The position numbers were made by a program, and so were the translations under genes. From assembly GCA_012729875.1 (NCBI GenBank), contig JAAYCC010000203.1:1-11897 (forward strand): 11,897 bases of DNA. The letters run 5' to 3'. The notes below the pieces were generated by a model. It was not told the origin of the DNA and made no database searches. It saw nothing but the letters and a program-made list of their open reading frames with translations. Source of the DNA: Clostridiales bacterium (lineage in GTDB: Bacteria > Bacillota > Clostridia > Oscillospirales > Oscillospiraceae). Of this stretch, positions 7,195 to 11,897 are shown piece by piece (position 1 is the first letter of the stretch; each line of letters opens with the position of its first letter).

Positions 7195-8508
7195 TTATAG
7201 CAGTTCGATATTGTCCCGGACTTTCACGTCTTTCATAGCGTTTTTTGTGTCGAATACCATTGCCGCGTGCCTCTGTACAAAGTCGTAGTCCAGCTCTGTG
7301 TGCGCCGCCGTTACAATAACCAGATCGGCTGCCCCGAGCGCCTCGGCCGTCAGTCCGGGCAAAGACTCCCTCATTTCCCCGCGCTCCGGATACTCTTTCA
7401 CGCGCGGATCATAGTAATCGACCTTCGCACCCGCCCTTTCAAGATACTCGATGACGCGGATAGCCGGGCTCTCCCTGTAATCGTCCGTATCCTGTTTGTA
7501 TGCAACGCCGAGTATCAGTATCTTTGATCCGTTGAGCGCCTTCCTGCTGCGGTTCAATATTTGTCCCGCGCGCTCAGCGCAGTATTCCGGCATCCTGTCG
7601 TTCACCATCATGGAGCTCTCTATCATACTTGTGTGAAAGCCGTATTCACGCGCTTTCCAGCTCAGGTAATACGGGTCGAGAGGGATGCAGTGACCGCCTA
7701 TGCCGGGTCCGGGATAGAAAGCCTGAAAACCGTAGGGCTTGGATCTTGCGGCCTCAATTACCTCCCAGAAGTTTATTTTCATTTTATTGCAGAGCTGAAC
7801 AAGCTCGTTTACAAGCCCGATGTTCACATTTCTGTATGTATTTTCAAGTATTTTTTCCATTTCGGCCACCGCCGGCGACGATACCGTCACCACTTCGCCG
7901 TCGAGCACCGCGCTATATACTGCCGAGATCACTTCGGCGGCGTCGTCTCCAACGGCGCCGACGATCTTCGGCGTATTCTTCGTCTTGTATATGAGATTCC
8001 CCGGGTCGACCCTCTCAGGAGAAAAGCCCAGATAAAAATCCCTGCCGCATTCAAGCCCCGAACCGCTTTCAAGAATGGGTCTTAGAAGCTCCTCCGTCGT
8101 TCCGGGATAAGTGGTTGACTCAAGAACAATCATGGTTCCTTTTTTAAAATTTTTTGCAATCTCCTCAAAGGAGGATCGCACATAACTGATATCCGGCTGC
8201 TGATGACTGTCCAGAGGAGTCGGAACACAGACAGCGATAAAATCCACGTCTCTGATAAAACCGAAATCGTCCGTGGCGCTGAGCATACCTGTTTTTGTCA
8301 GCATCTCAAGATCGCCGTCCGTCACATCCCCGATATAGTTTTGACCCGCGTTTACCATATCGACCTTTTTCCTCTGTATATCAAAGCCTATGGTCTTAAA
8401 GCCCGCCTTTGCCTTTTCGACCGCAAGAGGGAGCCCGACATATCCAAGCCCTACAACGCCGCAGACGATTTGACGCGCGGCAATTCTCCGCAATAATTCA
8501 TTTTTCAT
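7195..8508 (-). CDS. wbpA: UDP-N-acetylglucosamine 6-dehydrogenase (WbpA-type, UDP-glucose/GDP-mannose dehydrogenase family)
   Basis: The enzyme oxidises C6 of a UDP-sugar to a carboxylate with two NAD. The 437 residues comprise an N-terminal Rossmann domain with GLGYVGLPLA (20-29), the PTPLD loop (96-100), LESTTYPGTTEE (129-140), the central FSPERVDPG (162-170), and the active-site block YPGPGIGGHCIPLDPYYL (265-282) with catalytic Cys274. A C-terminal Rossmann domain with ILGVAYKQDTDDYRESPA follows. The YPGPG...HCIPLDP form and the length match WbpA, which uses UDP-GlcNAc, more closely than UDP-glucose dehydrogenases; the three following genes of the same pathway support this. UDP-glucose or UDP-GalNAc cannot be excluded from sequence alone. 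Start at 8508 has GAGGAG just upstream, slightly close. The stop is nine bases before the next start. Confidence 0.93.
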   Translation of the reverse strand: MKNELLRRIAARQIVCGVVGLGYVGLPLAVEKAKAGFKTIGFDIQRKKVDMVNAGQNYIGDVTDGDLEMLTKTGMLSATDDFGFIRDVDFIAVCVPTPLDSHQQPDISYVRSSFEEIAKNFKKGTMIVLESTTYPGTTEELLRPILESGSGLECGRDFYLGFSPERVDPGNLIYKTKNTPKIVGAVGDDAAEVISAVYSAVLDGEVVTVSSPAVAEMEKILENTYRNVNIGLVNELVQLCNKMKINFWEVIEAARSKPYGFQAFYPGPGIGGHCIPLDPYYLSWKAREYGFHTSMIESSMMVNDRMPEYCAERAGQILNRSRKALNGSKILILGVAYKQDTDDYRESPAIRVIEYLERAGAKVDYYDPRVKEYPERGEMRESLPGLTAEALGAADLVIVTAAHTELDYDFVQRHAAMVFDTKNAMKDVKVRDNIELL

Positions 8509-8600
8509 AAGCTCCTCAGTCCCTGTCTGAATATATGCCCTACGATAAACGCTTGAGTACCGAACCGCCCGTGTGCCGGCAATAATAAGGATCGGGACGG

Positions 8601-9650
8601 CTACCCGTACATGGTCTCAAAATATCTTCTGTATTCACCGCTCACAATCCTTTTCACCCACCCCATATTGTCGAGATACCAGCTTATACACTCCTCCAGC
8701 CCCTGCTCGAACGAATGATTGCGGCTCCAGCCGAGCTGTGTCTCGATTTTCGTGCTGTCGGTAGCATAGCGTCTGTCGTGTCCGGGGCGGTCCTCCACAT
8801 AGTTTATAAGCTCCTCGGACTTCCCGAGAGTATGTATTATTTGCTTTACGATATCTATGTTAGCCTTTTCATTGTCTCCGCCTATATTGTAGATATCGCC
8901 GTCCTTCCCAGAGTGCAGAATCATATCGACGGCTCTGCAGTGATCGTTTACGTGCAGCCAGTCGCGTATTTGCAGCCCATCGCCGTAAACGGGAAGAGGT
9001 CTGTCGTATATGCAGTTAATTATTATGAGCGGAATAAGCTTTTCGGGGAACTGATAAGGTCCGTAGTTGTTTGAGGACCTCGATATGGTCACGGGCAGCC
9101 CGTATGTCCTGCGATATGCCATAGCCACCATGTCCGCTCCCGCTTTTGAAGCGGAATAAGGGCTGCTCGGCCTGAGCGGAGACTCCTCCGTAAACTTCTC
9201 CCCGTCATCGGCGGAACCATAGACCTCATCCGTTGAAATCTGGTGGAAACGCACGCCATCCCTGTAGCTTCTGTCATATTTATTGCCGGGGTGGAGCCTC
9301 CATTGACGCTTCGCCGCGTCGAGAAGCACCTGGGTGCCGAGGATGTTCGTCGTGAGAAAGACATCGGGCTCTTTTATCGACCGGTCCACATGGCTCTCAG
9401 CTGCAAAGTTGACGACATAGTCTATAGTGTAGAACGCAAATATCTGTTCTATCATATTTCTGTTTCTTATATCGGCCCTGAAGAATCTGTAGTTCGGATT
9501 ATCTTCTATGCTTTTCAGGTTTTCAGGATTTCCCGCATATGTGAGCGCGTCAATGCCTATGATCATGTAATCGGGATGCTTATCCAGCATATACCGTATA
9601 AAATTGCTCCCGATAAAACCACAGCCTCCGGTGACAAGCAACGTCTTCAT
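8601..9650 (-). CDS. rfbB: dTDP-glucose 4,6-dehydratase (RmlB/RfbB)
   Basis: This extended short-chain dehydrogenase/reductase removes water from dTDP-glucose to form dTDP-4-keto-6-deoxy-D-glucose, using a tightly held NAD. The 349-residue protein is full length. It shows the NAD-binding motif TGGCGFIG (7-14), the family signature NFAAESHVDRS (81-91), the catalytic STDEVYG (139-145, with the Thr-Asp-Glu triad), the YxxxK pair Tyr165/Lys169 in PYSASK, and RSSNNYGPYQFPEKLIP (191-207). A short insertion of about 20 residues before the STDEVYG motif is common in homologues from Firmicutes. It starts four bases after the rfbA stop, with a GGAGG inside the end of rfbA about eleven bases upstream. 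A 92-base gap to the next gene shows no terminator-like structure. Confidence 0.97.
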   Translation of the reverse strand: MKTLLVTGGCGFIGSNFIRYMLDKHPDYMIIGIDALTYAGNPENLKSIEDNPNYRFFRADIRNRNMIEQIFAFYTIDYVVNFAAESHVDRSIKEPDVFLTTNILGTQVLLDAAKRQWRLHPGNKYDRSYRDGVRFHQISTDEVYGSADDGEKFTEESPLRPSSPYSASKAGADMVAMAYRRTYGLPVTISRSSNNYGPYQFPEKLIPLIIINCIYDRPLPVYGDGLQIRDWLHVNDHCRAVDMILHSGKDGDIYNIGGDNEKANIDIVKQIIHTLGKSEELINYVEDRPGHDRRYATDSTKIETQLGWSRNHSFEQGLEECISWYLDNMGWVKRIVSGEYRRYFETMYG

Positions 9651-9654
9651 ATAT

Positions 9655-10524
9655 TCATTCGCCTCCCGAGAGTGCCAGCAGATACTGGCCGTAGTCCGTC
9701 ATCTTCAGCTTCTCTCCTATTTCCGATAGGCGTTCCGTCGTAATATAACCGCGCCGCCACGCGATTTCCTCTATGCAGGATATGTAAAGGCCCTGTCTTG
9801 ACTGTACCGCCTCCACATATTCGGCAGCCTTGAGCATTCCCTCCGGCGTTCCGGTGTCGAGCCATGCCGTTCCGCGCCCGAGAGGCTCGACATATAGCTC
9901 TCCCATCGAAAGATACGCCTGATTGACCGAGGTTATTTCGAGTTCGCCCCGCGCCGAGGGCTTTACGTCCTTCGCGATCTCAGGCGCTCGGCCGTCGTAA
10001 AAATACAGTCCCGGCACCGCATAATTTGATTTTGGGTTTTGCGGCTTTTCTTCTATCGAGACAGCTCTTAGCTCCTTATCTATTTCAACAACGCCGAAGT
10101 CACGTGCGTCCCTGACAGGGTAAGCAAAAATCGTGGCGCCCGTCTCACGGGCGGCAGCCCGGCTCAGGACCCCGGAGAAATTCTGACCGTAGAACACATT
10201 GTCTCCCAAAATCAAACACACATTTTCCCCGCCAATAAACTTTTCTCCGATAATGAGAGCATCGGCAAGACCCCTCGGCGTTTCCTGAACTCCGTATTCT
10301 ATGGATATTCCGATCTCGTTTCCGTCTCCCAGAAGAGTTTTATATACGGGAATGTCCGTCTGCGTCGAAATCAGAAGAATATTACGGATACCGGCGAGCA
10401 TAAGCACCGACAGCGGATAGTATACAAGCGGTTTATCATATACCGGAAGAAGCTGTTTTGACACTGCCTTGGTCATTGGATACAGGCGCGTGCCTCTGCC
10501 CCCGGCCAGAATAATACCCTTCAT
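9655..10524 (-). CDS. rfbA: glucose-1-phosphate thymidylyltransferase (RmlA/RfbA)
   Basis: This cytoplasmic enzyme joins dTTP and glucose-1-phosphate to give dTDP-glucose, the first step to dTDP-linked 6-deoxy sugars. The 289-residue protein has the full family length. It starts with the nucleotide-binding loop GGRGTRLYP (8-16), followed by KQLLPVYDKP (23-32), the LGDN metal/sugar site (106-109), EEKPQNPKS (158-166) and LDTGTPE (222-228), all typical of RmlA and in the expected order. The start at 10524 is the standard family start (MKGIILAGG); the ribosome site upstream is weak (GGTGA). The stop is four bases before the rfbB start, so the two are almost certainly translated together. Neither RmlC nor RmlD is present in the window, so the final sugar (rhamnose, or a 3- or 4-amino-6-deoxy sugar) cannot be read here. 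Confidence 0.97.
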   Translation of the reverse strand: MKGIILAGGRGTRLYPMTKAVSKQLLPVYDKPLVYYPLSVLMLAGIRNILLISTQTDIPVYKTLLGDGNEIGISIEYGVQETPRGLADALIIGEKFIGGENVCLILGDNVFYGQNFSGVLSRAAARETGATIFAYPVRDARDFGVVEIDKELRAVSIEEKPQNPKSNYAVPGLYFYDGRAPEIAKDVKPSARGELEITSVNQAYLSMGELYVEPLGRGTAWLDTGTPEGMLKAAEYVEAVQSRQGLYISCIEEIAWRRGYITTERLSEIGEKLKMTDYGQYLLALSGGE

Positions 10525-10540
10525 AAGGTCACCGTCCCTT

Positions 10541-10624
10541 TTATTCCAAATCTGTTATTACGGGGGCGTCCCACATTTTTTCTCCGAAATCCAGGAATAG
10601 GGCCTTTGCAATACCGTTGCGCAC
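10541..10624 (-). other. short open frame between the flippase-GNAT gene and rfbA; possible gene remnant or mini-ORF
   Basis: The 122 bases between the stop of the flippase-GNAT gene and the rfbA start are longer than most gaps here. One frame, shifted by one base from the GNAT frame, stays open from inside the GNAT end to a TAA at 10541-10543. From a GTG at 10624 it gives 27 codons whose product contains IAKALFLDFGEKMWDAP and ends in ITDLE. It looks like a plausible protein tail, but I do not recognise the family. Within it an ATG at 10576 has a GGAG five bases upstream and would give an 11-residue peptide ending two dozen bases before rfbA. It may be the eroded end of a lost gene, a translated leader, or chance. 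No terminator-like hairpin with a T-run and no clear promoter is seen in this gap. Confidence 0.2.
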
Positions 10625-10646
10625 ACTGCTGAAGCGGATCGCCGTC

Positions 10647-11897
10647 TTACGTTTTTTCCTGTCTTTCTCCGAATTCCTCCTTGAGCATCCTGTACCACAG
10701 AAGGTCGAGCAGCTCCCCGTTCTTGTTAAAGTGCTTTACAAAAACACCCTCTGGGAAAAATCCGTATTTTTCGTAGAACCGTATCGCTCTTTTATTATTC
10801 TCAGCCACGTTGAGATAGACTTTCTCCAAACCTATCTCATAAAAAGCAATTTTCAGTATTTCGGATGTGGCGAATGCTGCATACCCTCTGCCGATGGCAT
10901 CACTGCAAAGAGCTATCGCATATTCGGCATTTAAATTATCGAAATCAATGTTTTTTAGGCTGACTGTGCCCATATATACGCCGTTATCGTCCGCTACGGC
11001 ATAATGTCTTGAGAGCCCGAACTCCTGTGCTTCTTCAATAAAGCTCTCGACGTCCTTCTCATCGACACTGTCAGGGTCCCATCTGAACCATGCGGAGACA
11101 TCTGCGCTTCGCATCCATTCAAGCATTCTCTCTTTGTCCGACATATTAAGATTGCGCAAAAGCATACCCGACCGCCGCCCTTTCTTCCGAAGGATTCTTC
11201 CCAGCAACATTGCAAGCTCTTTTTTATATAGCAGCAGAGTCATAAGCGAAAACAGCGGCGCAAGCACAAGACAGCAGCAAGTGTTAAAGAAAAAAAGTGC
11301 TGCCGCCTGAACAGCCGCCGCGGCGCTCAGAAGATAAAATCTGTTGCCTACCTTCAACCATCCCTTTTTTGTGGTAATTATCAGCATCGTAAAAAGCGAA
11401 ACAAAATATCCGACTAAAGTCGCAAGCGCTGCGCCCTTTATTCCGAATACCCGGATTAAAAAATAGTTCAGAACAAGGTTGGCGGCGCAGCCACCCGCGA
11501 GGGAAAACGTCATATATTGAGTTTTCTTATAGACTAGGAACTGGTTTGCTCCCGCCTGAAACAGCATCAACAGCAGCGGTGAGAGAAAAAGGTACGGAAA
11601 GACAGATACTCCGCTTACATAGTCTCCGCTGAAATACAGGCCGAAAAACCAGTCGTCAAAAATCGTTGCTGTGAAGAACACCAGAAAGGACAGCCCGCCA
11701 AGATATTCCACAACCTTTGAGTTGAGCTCCACCTGATCTGGATCCCTCATAGTGGAGAAAGCGAAATACTGCCAGCCTCCCGCAAAGGCGTATGATATTA
11801 CGTGGCTTATCCCTGCGAGCTTGGCCCCGGCAGAGTATATTCCAACTGCCCTAAGCCCCAGCATCTGAGTGATCATTATCTTATCCATAGAATCGAA
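10647..11897 (-). CDS. wzx: Wzx-type oligosaccharide flippase fused to a GNAT N-acetyltransferase domain (partial, N-terminus outside window)
   Basis: The reading frame is open to the right edge of the window; the first Met in view (11888) lies in the sequence DKIMI, normally found in the middle of MOP-superfamily polysaccharide flippases, so the start is missing. Numbering from that Met, residues about 20-225 contain roughly seven hydrophobic membrane segments ending in a basic stretch (RILRKKGRR, 231-239), the usual look of a Wzx C-terminus. Without a stop the frame continues into residues 242-405, a RimJ/RimL- or PseH-like GNAT fold: acetyl-CoA loop IGRGYA (332-337) and the ENNKRAIRFYEKYGF segment (363-377). 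Wzx flips lipid-linked repeat units across the membrane; the GNAT part would acetylate an amino group on the cytoplasmic side, substrate unknown. An internal Met at 11165 could start a separate GNAT but has only a poor ribosome site. Flippase assignment is firm; a sequencing error erasing a stop is the main alternative to a true fusion. Confidence 0.85.
   Translation of the reverse strand, partial: FDSMDKIMITQMLGLRAVGIYSAGAKLAGISHVISYAFAGGWQYFAFSTMRDPDQVELNSKVVEYLGGLSFLVFFTATIFDDWFFGLYFSGDYVSGVSVFPYLFLSPLLLMLFQAGANQFLVYKKTQYMTFSLAGGCAANLVLNYFLIRVFGIKGAALATLVGYFVSLFTMLIITTKKGWLKVGNRFYLLSAAAAVQAAALFFFNTCCCLVLAPLFSLMTLLLYKKELAMLLGRILRKKGRRSGMLLRNLNMSDKERMLEWMRSADVSAWFRWDPDSVDEKDVESFIEEAQEFGLSRHYAVADDNGVYMGTVSLKNIDFDNLNAEYAIALCSDAIGRGYAAFATSEILKIAFYEIGLEKVYLNVAENNKRAIRFYEKYGFFPEGVFVKHFNKNGELLDLLWYRMLKEEFGERQEKT

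Noticed and set aside
11160..11190. Separate GNAT gene starting at the internal ATG at 11165.
   Set aside because: No stop separates it from the flippase frame and no well-spaced ribosome site precedes it; kept as a fusion with this alternative noted.
1..11897. Insertion sequences, tRNA or rRNA genes, CRISPR arrays, attachment sites.
   Set aside because: No transposase-like protein, repeat array or RNA-like structure was seen; the coding density with polysaccharide genes leaves no room for them.

Overview
The window is the interior of a surface-polysaccharide (capsule or exopolysaccharide) biosynthesis locus. All eleven supported genes lie on the minus strand, so transcription runs from position 11897 down to 1. 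Gaps between genes are between 4 and about 140 bases, some ends overlap, and no convincing promoter or terminator is visible inside, so it reads as part of one long operon whose two ends lie outside the window. The split membrane adaptor plus separate tyrosine kinase plus PHP-type phosphatase (CpsC/CpsD/CpsB type) points to a Gram-positive Firmicute. The mixed base composition and the style of the RfbA/RfbB proteins suggest Clostridia; a finer placement cannot be read from the sequence.

Layout in transcription order: (1) 11897-10647, the C-terminal half of a Wzx-type flippase continuing in frame into a GNAT acetyltransferase domain, cut at its N-terminus by the window edge. (2) 10524-8601, rfbA and rfbB, which make dTDP-4-keto-6-deoxyglucose from glucose-1-phosphate. 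(3) 8508-4391, four genes of WbpA, WlbA, WbpD and WbpE type, which together would convert UDP-GlcNAc to UDP-2,3-diacetamido-2,3-dideoxy-glucuronic acid. (4) 4349-2129, the chain-length and phosphoregulatory module: CpsC-type adaptor, CpsD-type tyrosine kinase and CpsB-type phosphatase. (5) 1991-114, a membrane-bound CapD/EpsC/WbpM-type nucleotide-sugar 4,6-dehydratase expected to act on UDP-GlcNAc.

Together the genes would supply at least three kinds of activated sugar (a dTDP-6-deoxy-4-keto sugar, a diacetamido uronic acid, and a UDP-6-deoxy-4-keto-HexNAc), one export step, and control of polymer length. Missing from the window are glycosyltransferases, a Wzy polymerase, an initiating phospho-sugar transferase, RmlC/RmlD, a WbpI-type 2-epimerase and any reductase or aminotransferase acting after the CapD-type enzyme; these are presumably further along the operon or elsewhere. 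Most of the region is recognisable. The points most worth a second look are the flippase-acetyltransferase fusion, the complete diacetamido-uronate cassette in an apparent Gram-positive, the tyrosine cluster sitting on the adaptor instead of the kinase, and an unexplained short open frame between the flippase fusion and rfbA.
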